64,000 nt of DNA from Mucilaginibacter endophyticus (GTDB taxonomy: Bacteria > Bacteroidota > Bacteroidia > Sphingobacteriales > Sphingobacteriaceae). Made by a program: the position numbers and the translations under genes. Below, piece after piece: positions 51,416 to 61,275 of this stretch; positions within the stretch are counted from its first letter, which is position 1, and the number at the start of each line of letters is the position of its first letter. The notes beneath the pieces were generated by a model. That model ran no database searches, was not told where the DNA came from, and worked only from the letters and a program-made list of their open reading frames with translations. The DNA lies in contig NZ_QPCG01000002.1 in the NCBI RefSeq assembly GCF_003351025.1, forward strand, positions 558,001 to 622,000, read 5' to 3'.

Positions 51416-52693
51416 TCAATACTTCCCTACTATAACCTTATAAAACTGGTCGAAGTTAAAATAAGTGTTAGCCAGCTGGATCAGCTTATCTGATGTTATA
51501 TTTTTTACCGTTGTAGTATACCTGTCGTAGTAATCATAATCCAAACCGGCAAAATAGATACTCTTGAACTTGTCGGCATGTGAAAATACATTTTCGAGGC
51601 TGCCCAATAACGATCCCAACATATAGTTGCGCACCAGGGATAACTCTTCTTCAGGTACCAGTTCGGTTTTCAGCGTATTGATTTCCTTTTCAATTTCTGC
51701 AACTGCCAATTTACAAACGTCTGCACCTACTTCGGTAGCTATAAAAAACGAGCCTACTTGTTTAAATGAAGCTAATCCCGAACCTATACCATAGGTGTAG
51801 CCTTTATCTTCACGTATATTAGCCATTAATCGCGATCCGAAATACCCACCCAATACAGTATTCAAAACTTGCAGCGGCTGAAAGTCTGCATGCGAACGGT
51901 TGATGATAGGTGTACCTATTCTGATTGCGGATTGCAATGCTTCCGGTTTCTCTGTAAAATAAAACAAATCGGTAGCAGCTTTAATATCAGGCTGAATTGT
52001 TACACCAATCTCCGATGTATTTGGCCAGCTTTTATCAAATGTGTCTGTCAGCAGTGTCAGCGTTTCAGATTCTATTTTACCCGCTATAACAATAGTACAA
52101 TTTGCCGGCTGATACATTTTTTTGTAATGGGCCAGCATATCATCCTGCTGTAGTGTTTGGTAATCGCCCATTTCTGCGGCATAGCCAAAAATAGTGCTAC
52201 CGTAAACAGCCCTGTTAAACGCACGGCGAGCCACCACGTCATTTTTCTGAAGGCTAACCTGTAACTTTTGCTGCTGATTACGTTTAAATGTTTCCAGCTC
52301 TTTTTCGGGGAAGATAGAGTTATTCAGGATATCGGCAATAACGGGCAGTGTATGATGCAGGTGCTTATTCAAGCTGTATAAAGTTACCTGCGAATTTTCA
52401 TACCCATAGTCTACCTGCAAAAAGGCGCCGTAAAAATCAATTTTATCGGCAATTTGCGCGGCGGTTAAAGTTGTGGTACCATCCGTAAGCATGGAGTTTA
52501 CAGCCATGTTTAACAATGGTTTTGCCGGATCAAAAGTTAGGTTACTGAAGATCCATTCAATGCGTACCAGTTCCTGATCGCCGGAGTTGAAGCAAAAAAT
52601 GTTAACGCCATTATCAAGCTGCAGATGCTGCGGCCTGATCAGGCTAATATTATCGATAGCCCTGAACTCAGGAGCTAATTGTCTGTTGATCAT
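51416..52693 (-). CDS. M16 peptidase family protein without zinc site (partner subunit)
   Basis: The 425-residue M16 protein has the family fold but not the HxxEH zinc motif: the equivalent stretch is LLNMAVNSMLTDGT, with Asn where His residues should be. It does keep the substrate-binding Arg-Tyr region FGSRLMANIREDKGYTYGIGSGLA. That is the pattern of the non-catalytic subunit in two-subunit M16B peptidases. No signal peptide is seen. The catalytic gene lies just upstream in the same direction with a 108-bp gap. Confidence 0.85.
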   Translation of the reverse strand: MINRQLAPEFRAIDNISLIRPQHLQLDNGVNIFCFNSGDQELVRIEWIFSNLTFDPAKPLLNMAVNSMLTDGTTTLTAAQIADKIDFYGAFLQVDYGYENSQVTLYSLNKHLHHTLPVIADILNNSIFPEKELETFKRNQQQKLQVSLQKNDVVARRAFNRAVYGSTIFGYAAEMGDYQTLQQDDMLAHYKKMYQPANCTIVIAGKIESETLTLLTDTFDKSWPNTSEIGVTIQPDIKAATDLFYFTEKPEALQSAIRIGTPIINRSHADFQPLQVLNTVLGGYFGSRLMANIREDKGYTYGIGSGLASFKQVGSFFIATEVGADVCKLAVAEIEKEINTLKTELVPEEELSLVRNYMLGSLLGSLENVFSHADKFKSIYFAGLDYDYYDRYTTTVKNITSDKLIQLANTYFNFDQFYKVIVGKY

Positions 52694-52715
52694 ATGAATG
52701 TTATATCTTTAACCG

Positions 52716-52795
52716 TGATTTGCATGATTTTGGGATTTCCTAATATCACCATAATAGATCCATCAAGACAATCCTAAAATCCCATAAATCAAGGT
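52716..52795. repeat. Inverted repeat between the two M16 genes
   Basis: The left arm (about 52716-52742) contains GATTTTGGGATTTCC, and the right arm (about 52773-52797) contains CCTAAAATCCCATAAATCA. They pair imperfectly over about 25 bases. It is another low-complexity, GGATTT-rich, stop-proximal element. Confidence 0.5.
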
Positions 52796-52801
52796 TCTGT
52801 T

Positions 52802-54040
52802 TTACTTTTCGGCTAAATAAATAAGCGTTGATGAATTATCTTCCCTGAACAGTTTATTAGCCTGTTCTTTTACCTGCCCGGCACTTACGGCAAGGTATTT
52901 AGCTGTTTCGTGGTTAATCAAATCTGCATCACCCAGTAACTCAAACGAGGCCAGGTTCATGGCCTTATCCAGCAACGACATTTCTGAAAATATCATTGTG
53001 GATTCGGTTTTGTTCTGCACTTTGGTAAGCTCATCTGCCGGGATTTCCTCAGCTTTTATTTTCTCCAACTCTTCCCATAAAGCAGCTTCCCCTTGTTCAA
53101 TACTAATGCCATCAAGCGGCTTGCCTTCTAACACAAACATACCTTTATCCAGGCTGCCGGTAATGTAAGCATGTACTTCACTGAAGATCTGTTTTTCCTT
53201 GATCAGCGATTTATACAGCCTTGACGAATTACCACGCGAAAGCACATCAGAAAGCAATTCAACAGCATAATAATCCGCATCGGTACGTGCGCCCATCTGG
53301 AAGGCTATATAAACATCGTTAAGTGGCACTTTAGCAGTCACCGTTTCACGACGGGCTTCCGTTTGCTCCGGCTCCTGCGGTAAGTCGCGGTGATATTTTT
53401 CGCCCGCCGGTATAGCGCCGAACCATTTTTCGGAAAGCTCTTTTACCTGTTCGGTTGTAACGTTACCCCCTACTACCATAATGGCATTTTGAGGGTTATA
53501 ATGTTTTTTGAAAAAGGCTTTTACATCTTCGATCTTAGCGTCTTCAATATGCTTGATGGTTTTGCCAATAGTAGCCCAGCGATAAGGATGCGTTTTATAA
53601 ACCAGCGGACGAAGCTTTAACCAAACATCGCCATAAGGCTGGTTCAGGTAACGCTGCTTAAACTCTTCAATAACCACATTACGCTGTACCTCAAGGCTTT
53701 TTTCGCTAAACGCGAGGCTCAGCATACGGTCGCTTTCAAGCCAAAAGGCTGTTTCCAGGTTGGCAGATGGTAGGGTGATATAATAGTTGGTGATATCGTT
53801 ACTGGTAAAGGCATTATTTTCGCCGCCTACCCTTTGCAGCGGCTCGTCATAAACTGGAATATTTACAGAGCCACCAAACATCAGGTGCTCAAATAAATGG
53901 GCGAAACCGGTTTGTTCAGGATCTTCATCGCGTGCGCCAACATCATATAAAATATTGAGCACGGCCATAGGTGTGGTATTATCTTCATGCACAATAACCC
54001 TGAGGCCATTGTCAAGCGTAAATCGGTTGAATTTAACCAT
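52802..54040 (-). CDS. M16 family zinc peptidase, catalytic subunit
   Basis: The 412-residue peptidase has the inverted zinc motif HLFEH at residues 48-52, with the more distant Glu in VVIEEFKQRYLNQPYGDVW. The C-terminal domain lacks a strong R/Y pair, which its partner supplies. There is no signal peptide, so the pair may act in the cytoplasm on small peptides or targeting peptides. The operon starts here, with a -7 box at 54069-54076. Confidence 0.93.
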   Translation of the reverse strand: MVKFNRFTLDNGLRVIVHEDNTTPMAVLNILYDVGARDEDPEQTGFAHLFEHLMFGGSVNIPVYDEPLQRVGGENNAFTSNDITNYYITLPSANLETAFWLESDRMLSLAFSEKSLEVQRNVVIEEFKQRYLNQPYGDVWLKLRPLVYKTHPYRWATIGKTIKHIEDAKIEDVKAFFKKHYNPQNAIMVVGGNVTTEQVKELSEKWFGAIPAGEKYHRDLPQEPEQTEARRETVTAKVPLNDVYIAFQMGARTDADYYAVELLSDVLSRGNSSRLYKSLIKEKQIFSEVHAYITGSLDKGMFVLEGKPLDGISIEQGEAALWEELEKIKAEEIPADELTKVQNKTESTMIFSEMSLLDKAMNLASFELLGDADLINHETAKYLAVSAGQVKEQANKLFREDNSSTLIYLAEK

Positions 54041-54068
54041 GTATCTATTAAATTGTTAGTACGGATAG

Positions 54069-54076
54069 CAAATGTA
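54069..54076 (-). promoter_or_regulatory. -7 promoter box of the M16 pair
   Basis: CAAATGTA is TACATTTG on the minus strand, matching TAnnTTTG, 28 bases before the ATG at 54040. Confidence 0.55.
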
Positions 54077-54163
54077 TAACTTTTGATGACATTGAAAGTG
54101 AGCATCAAAAATGAATGAGTGTTTTAGGTTAGGTACAGGTATTTTTTTACTTTTAAGCTACCA

Positions 54164-54718
54164 ATGACCCGCGACGAACTTACCCAAAAAATTGCGAATA
54201 CCATAGGCAAACTTAAGGTACTTGAGTTGAGCCGGATTTTAAGGGAACAGCAATTTGATTTACATGATTTGATTGACATTACCTTTCATCCTGATAAACC
54301 GCTCGCCTTCCGCGCTGCATGGTTGCTGGAAAATATGTTCCTGCAAGATCCCGGTGTTTTTACTCAAAACCTTGAGTATTTAATTGAACGCTTTTCGCAG
54401 GTAACCAACCCAGGCTGTCAAAGGCACTATGCCAAAATACTGATGCACGCTACCGAAGAGAAGGAACAATCGCCTGTAAAACAAAAACTGAACACGCTTA
54501 ACCTTGAGCCTGCCGTTGAGCAGCTTTTTGACTGGATGATAAATTCCAAGGTAAAAATAGCGGTGAAAGTATTTGCAGGCTGGGCTTTGCTTAATTTAAG
54601 ACACCGCTATCCCTGGGTGGCTGATGAATTGCCGGCTCAATTGGAGTTTTTAATGCGCGATGGTACTGCAGCTATACAATCGGCAGGAAGAAAGATGCTA
54701 CAGGAGCTAAACTCCTAA
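54164..54718 (+). CDS. Hypothetical helical-repeat (HEAT-like) protein
   Basis: The 184-residue protein appears entirely helical, with repeating pairs such as FRAAWLLENMFLQDPGVFTQNLEYLIERFSQV and KIAVKVFAGWALLNLRHRYPWVADELPAQLEFLM. This suggests a short HEAT or ARM-type solenoid used for protein contacts. There is no signal peptide. I do not recognise a named family. It is divergent from the M16 pair and convergent with the next small gene. Confidence 0.72.
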   Translation: MTRDELTQKIANTIGKLKVLELSRILREQQFDLHDLIDITFHPDKPLAFRAAWLLENMFLQDPGVFTQNLEYLIERFSQVTNPGCQRHYAKILMHATEEKEQSPVKQKLNTLNLEPAVEQLFDWMINSKVKIAVKVFAGWALLNLRHRYPWVADELPAQLEFLMRDGTAAIQSAGRKMLQELNS

Positions 54719-54726
54719 AAAAGCCA

Positions 54727-54780
54727 AAAGCCGACAACAAATATTAAGGCTGTCCCTACCACAATATTTGTTACCGACTT
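54727..54780. terminator. Bidirectional hairpin between two convergent small genes
   Basis: AACAAATATT (54736-54745) and AATATTTGTT (54763-54772) pair perfectly. The flanks AAAAG (about 54727) and CTTTT (about 54776) extend the stem with mismatches and give A and T tracts. Confidence 0.6.
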
Positions 54781-54806
54781 TTAACTTAAGACTTTAAACT
54801 TATAAC

Positions 54807-55151
54807 CTAAGCGGTTGGCCTGTCTTCGCCATGCAGGTTATGGCTTACCATGTAATGATGCAATTTGGCATCAATGGCCGATGTGCTGTCATTAGCATAG
54901 GTACCGTAGGCGTTTACAAGCACCCCTTTTAAGTTATATTTTGATGATGACACCGCGTACACTATCGACATGTCTGACGGGTTACTCGCGCCTTCAAAGC
55001 GGTAAAACTCATCTATCTCAAAATCATCAGCTGTCATTTGTATATTTTTCTCCTTATCATCAATGGTATCGCCATCAAGGCTAAGGTTGGCCGTATATCC
55101 TCTCTTCAGGAGGTCGTTAGTGGCATCCACTAAGGTTTCATAATTTTTCAT
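54807..55151 (-). CDS. Conserved small hypothetical protein
   Basis: The 114-residue soluble protein starts MKNYETLVDATNDLLKRGYTANLSL and ends LHHYMVSHNLHGEDRPTA. It has a mixed alpha/beta look: an N-terminal helix, then strands such as FYRFEGASNPSDMSIVYAVSS and GVLVNAYGTYAND. Similar Bacteroidota proteins are sometimes labelled phosphoribosylpyrophosphate synthetase, but no PRPP-binding motif is present, so that label should not be used. The role is unknown. Confidence 0.75.
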   Translation of the reverse strand: MKNYETLVDATNDLLKRGYTANLSLDGDTIDDKEKNIQMTADDFEIDEFYRFEGASNPSDMSIVYAVSSSKYNLKGVLVNAYGTYANDSTSAIDAKLHHYMVSHNLHGEDRPTA

Positions 55152-55251
55152 GGTGACGTTTTTGTATAGGTAAATAAAAAACGATCTGATTGATCACCTT
55201 TTAATATATAACCTAAAAGGCAACTGACTTGTTTGAACCTGAGAAATAAAA

Positions 55252-55280
55252 AAGTCCCGTTGCCATTGGCAACAGGACTT
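55252..55280 (-). terminator. Terminator of the large lipoprotein gene
   Basis: AAGTCC pairs with GGACTT and GTTGCC with GGCAAC, around an ATT loop and one C-A mismatch. On the minus strand it is followed by TTTTTTATTTC, 45 bases after the stop. Confidence 0.82.
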
Positions 55281-55325
55281 AAACTAACAATTGAAACTTA
55301 CCCTTTCGGAAAAACGTTTATTAAT

Positions 55326-56939
55326 TTATTGAGCTTTAGCCAGCCACAATGATGCATTTAAGTGGAATGATGAATGTGAGGTGTAACCCGACGGAGCATC
55401 GCCAGACCAGCCATTAAACAAACTATCACCTGTATCGCCAGTGCCATCATCAGCATCAGAACTATCGCCAATCCAAACTACACGACCGCTTCCGTAGGTA
55501 GCCAATAAAGCCATTGCATTAGCATTGCCACCATTAGTAGCACTGTTACGCCAGAATAAACCCTGTACACTTGAGTTATTGCCTGGGAATAACGTTGCTG
55601 TTGAACCATCATAGAAAGCCATTTTTGAGGCAGTACCTGCTGCGCCGTTCAATACTTTTTGCGCATCGGCGTTTGAACCTGTGTACACGTTAGTTGATGG
55701 ACTTTCGTTGATATCAACGTAGTTAATATTAAAACCAAAAGGGTTATTGTTGTTGATGCCATTGTTGGTCATCAAATCGTTCCAAACCCTTGGCGAGTCA
55801 TAACCATCACCGTCACGGTCTGATGGATTATAGCCATTAGCATCGGTACCGGCTGTTGTAGCCGCGGTATGATCTGCAATCATGAATAAACCACCACCGT
55901 TAGCCACAAAGTTCATCAGGGCAGTTTTTTCGGCAGCAGTAAATAAACGGTTAGGTTCGCAAACCACAAATACATCATAGTTGCTTAAATCCTGAGCACC
56001 ACCGCCACCGTAAGTAATAGCTGTGCCAACAGGTAATGATTCAACCAATTCACCACGTTTTACCAGCTCTACCGCCCAGGCAGAAAGCGCGCCTTTCCAA
56101 TAGGTTTCGGCAGTGGTAGAGGTAATACCAGTGTATGATGGTGTAGGGATACGCTGAGCCTTGGTTTCGGTAGTAGTACCGCCAGTGTAGATAGCAACCT
56201 GCTCGGTGCCATCAGCGTCAATCTGCCAGTCGGCGCTACCTGCGTTTTCAAGGTGACTTGCATCAAACAGGAATTTCTTACCTGTAAGTACAGTACCGCC
56301 GCCACCGCCTGTGCCGCCACCGGCGTTATCATTGATTGTGATGTCATCTATGTTGATACGATTGCTACCGCCTGTAAGCTTGCGGATCTCTAAACGAACG
56401 TTACCGGTTTGTGTAACCGTAAATGTTGATGTGGCAAGTGTTGCAGTAGTTGTAATTGCCGAACCTGATTGAGCCCAGGTTGAACCTCCGTTAACTGAGT
56501 AGAACAAGCCCCAAGTGCTCGGAGTATCACCATTGTAAGTGGCACTTTTAATAGTTACAGTGCTGATGCCGGTAGTAACATCAAACAACATGGTAATTTT
56601 ACCGGTGTTACGTACGCGGGCACTCCATGAACCTGCTTTTTGGTCGGCAGCGAGATTACCGATCAGGGCATCATACATGTTCCATGAACTGCCCGATAAA
56701 GTAACATTGTCGCCGCTTGAAGAACCGGTTGGAGATACGTCATAAGCAGTTTTAGGGCTGGTTGAACCAACTTCAAACCCCTGTGTTAAGGACACAGCTA
56801 AGGTTTTGATTGTTTTAGTGCTGGTAGTTTGATCAGCATCTGTTAGTGCAGGCATCTGACCATTTTTTTGGCAACTTGCCAGCATGCCGGTTGCGGCAGC
56901 GGCCAATACCCACACACGCAGGTTAGTAAGCTTTAGCAT
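55326..56939 (-). CDS. Large surface lipoprotein: beta-sandwich, Gly linker, amidotransferase-like domain
   Basis: The 537-residue protein has a lipobox GMLASC (Cys at about 23). Residues 50-200 form a Ser/Thr-rich beta-sandwich (FEVGSTSPKTAYDV, then WGLFYSVNGGSTWAQSGSAI, and RINIDDITIND), as in lamin-tail- or choice-of-anchor-type modules. A linker of Gly and Thr (GGGTGGGGG) follows. The second part has a glutamine-amidotransferase-like fold: KKFLFDASHLEN, YDVFVVCEPNRLFTAAEKTALMNFVANGGGLFMIADH, and a calcium-like loop PSDRDGDGYDSPRVWNDLM. RVVWIGDSSDADDGTGDTGD lies near the end. It is probably exported to the outer surface. Its activity, if any, is unknown. Confidence 0.75.
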   Translation of the reverse strand: MLKLTNLRVWVLAAAATGMLASCQKNGQMPALTDADQTTSTKTIKTLAVSLTQGFEVGSTSPKTAYDVSPTGSSSGDNVTLSGSSWNMYDALIGNLAADQKAGSWSARVRNTGKITMLFDVTTGISTVTIKSATYNGDTPSTWGLFYSVNGGSTWAQSGSAITTTATLATSTFTVTQTGNVRLEIRKLTGGSNRINIDDITINDNAGGGTGGGGGTVLTGKKFLFDASHLENAGSADWQIDADGTEQVAIYTGGTTTETKAQRIPTPSYTGITSTTAETYWKGALSAWAVELVKRGELVESLPVGTAITYGGGGAQDLSNYDVFVVCEPNRLFTAAEKTALMNFVANGGGLFMIADHTAATTAGTDANGYNPSDRDGDGYDSPRVWNDLMTNNGINNNNPFGFNINYVDINESPSTNVYTGSNADAQKVLNGAAGTASKMAFYDGSTATLFPGNNSSVQGLFWRNSATNGGNANAMALLATYGSGRVVWIGDSSDADDGTGDTGDSLFNGWSGDAPSGYTSHSSFHLNASLWLAKAQ

Positions 56940-57098
56940 AATGATTTTTTAGGTTTTAATGTATAAGTTAACAATATAAAATTATACGGTAACCCATTAG
57001 AAATGTTAGGCATAGTTTGTTTTCATTTCATTAACTTATCGTTAATCAAAAAAGTTACAACAGCTATCCCTCAGCATTTTTATTAGTAATACCCAAAA

Positions 57099-57126
57099 AA
57101 AAGAGCGACCCGTAGGACGCTCTTTT
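57099..57126 (-). terminator. Intrinsic terminator of clpB
   Basis: AAAAGAGCG (57099-57107) pairs with CGCTCTTTT (57118-57126), and a GG/CC pair closes the loop. On the minus strand a T-run of at least six follows (TTTTTTGGG). It lies 30 bases after the clpB stop. Confidence 0.88.
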
Positions 57127-57156
57127 CATTATATATAGAGTTATTAATAGTTGATT

Positions 57157-59772
57157 TTATTTAGCTGCTTCGGCAACCTTTGGCGTATTCAGGAATACAA
57201 ACTGGTTATCAAACATGTCTATTTTAATAGAGCTGTCTTTATCAACCGTGCCAGCCAGAATCTGTTTACTCAACTCGTTCAGGATCTTCTTCTGAATAAC
57301 GCGTTTCAACGGACGCGCGCCAAATTGCGGATCATAACCTAACTGAGCTAACCAATCCAAAGCCTCGTCTGATGCTTCGATGGTTACACCCATTTCGGCA
57401 AGGGTATCCTGAACCTGTTTAAACTGCAGCTTAACAATGTCATGGATCTCGTCGCGGTTAAGCGGAGTAAACATGATGATCTCATCTATCCTGTTTAAAA
57501 ACTCCGGACGGATGGTTACCTTTAACAGGTTAAACAACTCGTTCTTAGTTTTTGCTACCAGTTCATCGCGGTTGGTATCTTCCAGGTTCTGAAAGTTTTC
57601 CTGGATGATGTTTGAACCAATGTTTGAGGTCATGATAATGATGGTGTTTTTGAAATTCACCACACGACCTTTGTTATCAGTTAAGCGACCATCATCCAAT
57701 ACCTGCAACAGGATATTAAATACATCGGGGTGAGCTTTTTCAATTTCATCCAGTAGAACCACGCTGTAAGGCTTACGACGCACGGCCTCCGTTAACTGCC
57801 CACCTTCATCATACCCAACATAGCCCGGAGGCGCTCCTATCAGCCTTGACACAGCATGGCGTTCCTGGTATTCACTCATATCTATCCTCACAAGCGCGCC
57901 TTCGTCATTAAACAGGTACTCGGCCAAAGCCTTAGCCAGCTCGGTTTTACCTACACCGGTTGTACCTAAAAATATGAACGAACCTATTGGCCTGCGCTTA
58001 TCCTGCAAGCCTGCACGGCTTCGGCGGATAGCATCACTTATTGCTTCTATCGCTTCTTCCTGCCCGGCCACACGTTTGTGCAATTCGGCTTCCAGGTTAA
58101 GCAGTTTCTCACGTTCGCTCTGGATCATTTTGCTAACCGGGATGCCTGTCCAGCGGCTTACTACACCGGCAATATCGTCGGCGGTAACTTCCTCTTTCAG
58201 CATGCGGCTGTCGCTCTGATTTTCAAGCAGGGCAGCTTTCAGCTTTTCAACTTCGGCCTGTGCCTGTACTATGGTACCGTAGCGTAATTCGGCTACTTTA
58301 CCATAATCACCGGCGCGTTCGGCCTGTTCAGCTTCCAGCTTATAATTTTCTATCAGCTCAACCTTAGCGTTGATGCCATCAACAAGATCTTTTTCACCTT
58401 TCCATTTGGCACGTAGCGAATCGCGTTGTTGCGACAGGTTGGCAATTTCTTCACTTAGTTCGGCAACCTTGCGGTCGTCTTTTTCACGCTTGATGGCTTC
58501 GCGCTCAATTTCAAGCTGCATGATGCGGCGCTCCAGTTCATCAACCACTTCCGGTACCGAATCCATTTCCAAACGAAGTTTTGAAGCTGCTTCGTCCATC
58601 AGGTCGATAGCTTTATCTGGTAAAAACCTGTCGGAAATATAGCGTTGTGACATTTCGACAGAAGCGATGATCGCTTCGTCTTTGATCCTCACTTTGTGGT
58701 GGGTTTCATAACGCTCTTTCAAGCCACGTAAAATTGAAATGGCATCAGCAGCATCAGGTTCTTCAACCATCACCTTCTGGAAACGGCGTTCCAATGCTTT
58801 ATCTTTTTCAAGATATTTCTGATACTCGTTAAGCGTAGTTGCACCAATGGAGCGAAGTTCGCCACGCGCTAAGGCAGGTTTCAGGATATTAGCAGCATCC
58901 ATAGCACCTTCTCCCCCGCCGGCTCCAACCAATGTGTGGATCTCATCAATAAACAGGATGATCTCGCCATCACTTTGGGTTACTTCTTTTACAACGGCCT
59001 TTAATCGTTCTTCAAACTCACCTTTGTATTTGGCGCCTGCTATCAGCGCGCCCATATCCAGCGAGTACACAACTTTGGTTTTCAGGCTCTCAGGCACATC
59101 GCCTTTAATGATCCTGAAAGCAATACCTTCGGCGATGGCTGTTTTACCAACACCAGGTTCGCCAACCAGAATAGGGTTGTTTTTAGTACGGCGTGAAAGG
59201 ATCTGGATTACACGGCGAATTTCATCGTCGCGGCCAATAACCGGATCCAACTTGCCAGAGCCTGCATATTCATTCAGGTTACGGGCGTATTTGTTAAGGG
59301 CATTGTAAGTAGCTTCGGCGTTTTGATCGGTCACTTTGCTATCGCCACGTAATTCGATGATGGCTTTTTTCAGGTCTTTTTCATTCACACCCGAATCTTT
59401 AAGCATGGTGCTCACTGCACCACCGGCTGCCAAAATTCCCAGCAGCACGTGCTCAACCGATACAAATTCATCCTTAAATTCCTTTAAATATCCTGTAGCT
59501 TTTTGCAAAGCCGAATTTGCTTCAGACGAAAGATATACGTTGCTCCCGCTTACTTTAGGGAACGATGCGATCTGCGCATCAAGCGTATCGTTTAACCTGT
59601 TCAGGTTAACGTTTAATTTCTTTAATAAGTAGGTAATTACGTTTTCATCAACCAGCAACAAGCCTTTAAGCAGATGTGCGGTCTCAATTGCCTGCTGTTG
59701 GTTACCAACAGCAATTTCAGAAGCCTTCTGCACGGCCTCCTGAGCTTTTATGGTAAAGTTGTTAAAATTCAT
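57157..59772 (-). CDS. clpB: ATP-dependent disaggregase ClpB
   Basis: The 871-residue Hsp100 chaperone rescues aggregated proteins together with DnaK. The Clp N-domain starts [25 protein letters not shown]-1 has Walker [14 protein letters not shown] and Walker [16 protein letters not shown]. The coiled-coil middle domain (about 400-530, [28 protein letters not shown]) distinguishes it from ClpA and ClpC. AAA-2 has [19 protein letters not shown], and [32 protein letters not shown]. No ClpP-binding IGF/L loop was seen. It is normally a heat-shock gene, but no CIRCE or other operator was recognised upstream. Confidence 0.97.
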   Translation of the reverse strand: MNFNNFTIKAQEAVQKASEIAVGNQQQAIETAHLLKGLLLVDENVITYLLKKLNVNLNRLNDTLDAQIASFPKVSGSNVYLSSEANSALQKATGYLKEFKDEFVSVEHVLLGILAAGGAVSTMLKDSGVNEKDLKKAIIELRGDSKVTDQNAEATYNALNKYARNLNEYAGSGKLDPVIGRDDEIRRVIQILSRRTKNNPILVGEPGVGKTAIAEGIAFRIIKGDVPESLKTKVVYSLDMGALIAGAKYKGEFEERLKAVVKEVTQSDGEIILFIDEIHTLVGAGGGEGAMDAANILKPALARGELRSIGATTLNEYQKYLEKDKALERRFQKVMVEEPDAADAISILRGLKERYETHHKVRIKDEAIIASVEMSQRYISDRFLPDKAIDLMDEAASKLRLEMDSVPEVVDELERRIMQLEIEREAIKREKDDRKVAELSEEIANLSQQRDSLRAKWKGEKDLVDGINAKVELIENYKLEAEQAERAGDYGKVAELRYGTIVQAQAEVEKLKAALLENQSDSRMLKEEVTADDIAGVVSRWTGIPVSKMIQSEREKLLNLEAELHKRVAGQEEAIEAISDAIRRSRAGLQDKRRPIGSFIFLGTTGVGKTELAKALAEYLFNDEGALVRIDMSEYQERHAVSRLIGAPPGYVGYDEGGQLTEAVRRKPYSVVLLDEIEKAHPDVFNILLQVLDDGRLTDNKGRVVNFKNTIIIMTSNIGSNIIQENFQNLEDTNRDELVAKTKNELFNLLKVTIRPEFLNRIDEIIMFTPLNRDEIHDIVKLQFKQVQDTLAEMGVTIEASDEALDWLAQLGYDPQFGARPLKRVIQKKILNELSKQILAGTVDKDSSIKIDMFDNQFVFLNTPKVAEAAK

Positions 59773-59891
59773 AGTGATTAGTTGTGATCAAATTATCTGC
59801 CATTTAACCTATAGTGAAAAAATGTCATTCAATTGCAAAACCGAATGGCGTTTTGTCATATTCCTGTTACATAAACCAGAAATAAATTCAT

Positions 59892-59899
59892 AGTTTTGT
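59892..59899 (+). promoter_or_regulatory. -7 promoter box of the histidine kinase gene
   Basis: TAGTTTTG matches TAnnTTTG, 23 bases before the GTG start at 59923. Confidence 0.5.
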
Positions 59900-59922
59900 T
59901 ATAATCTATGCTATAATATCAG

Positions 59923-61263
59923 GTGAATACCCATTTCTTTTTTAACAGCCTTCCGATAAAATACCGTTCGCAATACCGCGACTACTATACCTACCAAAAC
60001 CTGGTGGCTATAAGAGGCGCCAGTATGATATTTTTGGTGCTAAACGTAATTATCCGCGCCCTTTACCTCGTATTCCCGGTTAGTTTAACAAAAGCTCAAA
60101 ACTTCCCCGAATTTAGCTTCAGTAATTGGGTTTTTATTATTGTTACGCCTATTTTTCTGATAGCAAGCAATCTTTTTATAGCAAGTTTCAAAAGCCATAA
60201 AAAAGCAACAACAGGTATGTCGCTGCTTGTGTTTTTGTTTTCGCTTTATATTATTGTTTGCGGAATGTATTCGAGCTTTATAGCTACCTCTGATCCAAGC
60301 AACGCGCTCACGTTATATCTTGTTGCTTTGAGCCTGATCAGCGTAATATTTGTTTTTGAGTACTATGAAACTATTTTACTGCTTGTAGCCGTTGAGGTGT
60401 TTTTCACTTCGCTGTTATTTTACAGCCAAACCCCGGCTACCGATATGCTGTATAACCAGTTGATATCGGCTATTTTACTTTCTGGCTTTTATTTTACATC
60501 GAGGTATTTTTTTACTTATAAGGCCAATTACTACTTACAGGTGATCGAGATCCGTGAGAAAAACGCCGAGATAGAAAAAGCCAGCGAATTTAAAAACCAG
60601 GTATTGGGTATGGTAGCCCATGATTTACGAAACCCTATAGGAGCCGTCGAGTCAATTGCCATGATGATGGAGCTTGATGAAGTTGATGAGGACACACAAG
60701 ATAACATCAATATGATGAAGGCATCATGCGTAAAAGCCAGAAGCATCATTGATGACTTACTTGAGGCTGCCAAAAACGAGAATATAGCTGTTTTTCAAAC
60801 CCAGAATACCGAACTGAACCAATGGCTTAACAGTATTGTAAGCCAATGGAACTTACAACAAGGAAATAAGGTTAATGTGCTGTTCATTAGTCATACAGCT
60901 GCTGTAAACGCGCATATCAACCACGAAAAATTTCACCGGGTTATTGATAACCTGATCAGCAATGCTGTAAAGTTTTCGAAAGACCGGGACCGCGTAGATA
61001 TACGCCTGGCTAAACAAACAGATGTGGTGACTATCGAGGTTCAGGATTATGGTATGGGCATTCCGGCCGACATGCTTCCGGAGATCTTCAACCGGTTTTC
61101 AAAGGCCGGCCGCACAGGTTTACGCGGAGAAAAATCAACGGGGCTTGGCTTAAGCATAGTGCGCCAGATCATCGAAAAACACAATGGTATTATTACCGTT
61201 ACCAGTACCGAGGGACAAGGATCAACTTTCAGGATCACGCTACCGGCAACCAACCCGTTTTAA
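59923..61263 (+). CDS. Membrane-bound sensor histidine kinase, GTG start, orphan
   Basis: The 446-residue kinase begins with a GTG codon. Residues about 30-200 hold six hydrophobic helices with no large extracytoplasmic domain, so sensing is likely within the membrane. The HisKA domain has VAHDLRNPIGAVESIAMMM, with the phosphorylated His233. The ATPase domain shows the N box DNLISNAVKFSKD, the G1 box VQDYGMGIPADMLPEIFNRF, and the G2 box TGLGLSIVRQIIEKHNG. No response regulator is adjacent, so its partner is elsewhere. It is convergent with the helicase gene, with only 12 bp between the stop codons and no terminator. Confidence 0.92.
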   Translation: MNTHFFFNSLPIKYRSQYRDYYTYQNLVAIRGASMIFLVLNVIIRALYLVFPVSLTKAQNFPEFSFSNWVFIIVTPIFLIASNLFIASFKSHKKATTGMSLLVFLFSLYIIVCGMYSSFIATSDPSNALTLYLVALSLISVIFVFEYYETILLLVAVEVFFTSLLFYSQTPATDMLYNQLISAILLSGFYFTSRYFFTYKANYYLQVIEIREKNAEIEKASEFKNQVLGMVAHDLRNPIGAVESIAMMMELDEVDEDTQDNINMMKASCVKARSIIDDLLEAAKNENIAVFQTQNTELNQWLNSIVSQWNLQQGNKVNVLFISHTAAVNAHINHEKFHRVIDNLISNAVKFSKDRDRVDIRLAKQTDVVTIEVQDYGMGIPADMLPEIFNRFSKAGRTGLRGEKSTGLGLSIVRQIIEKHNGIITVTSTEGQGSTFRITLPATNPF

Positions 61264-61275
61264 GGATCTGTGTAA

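Noticed and set aside
54807..55151. Label as phosphoribosylpyrophosphate synthetase
   Set aside because: The protein has 114 residues and no PRPP or ATP motif.
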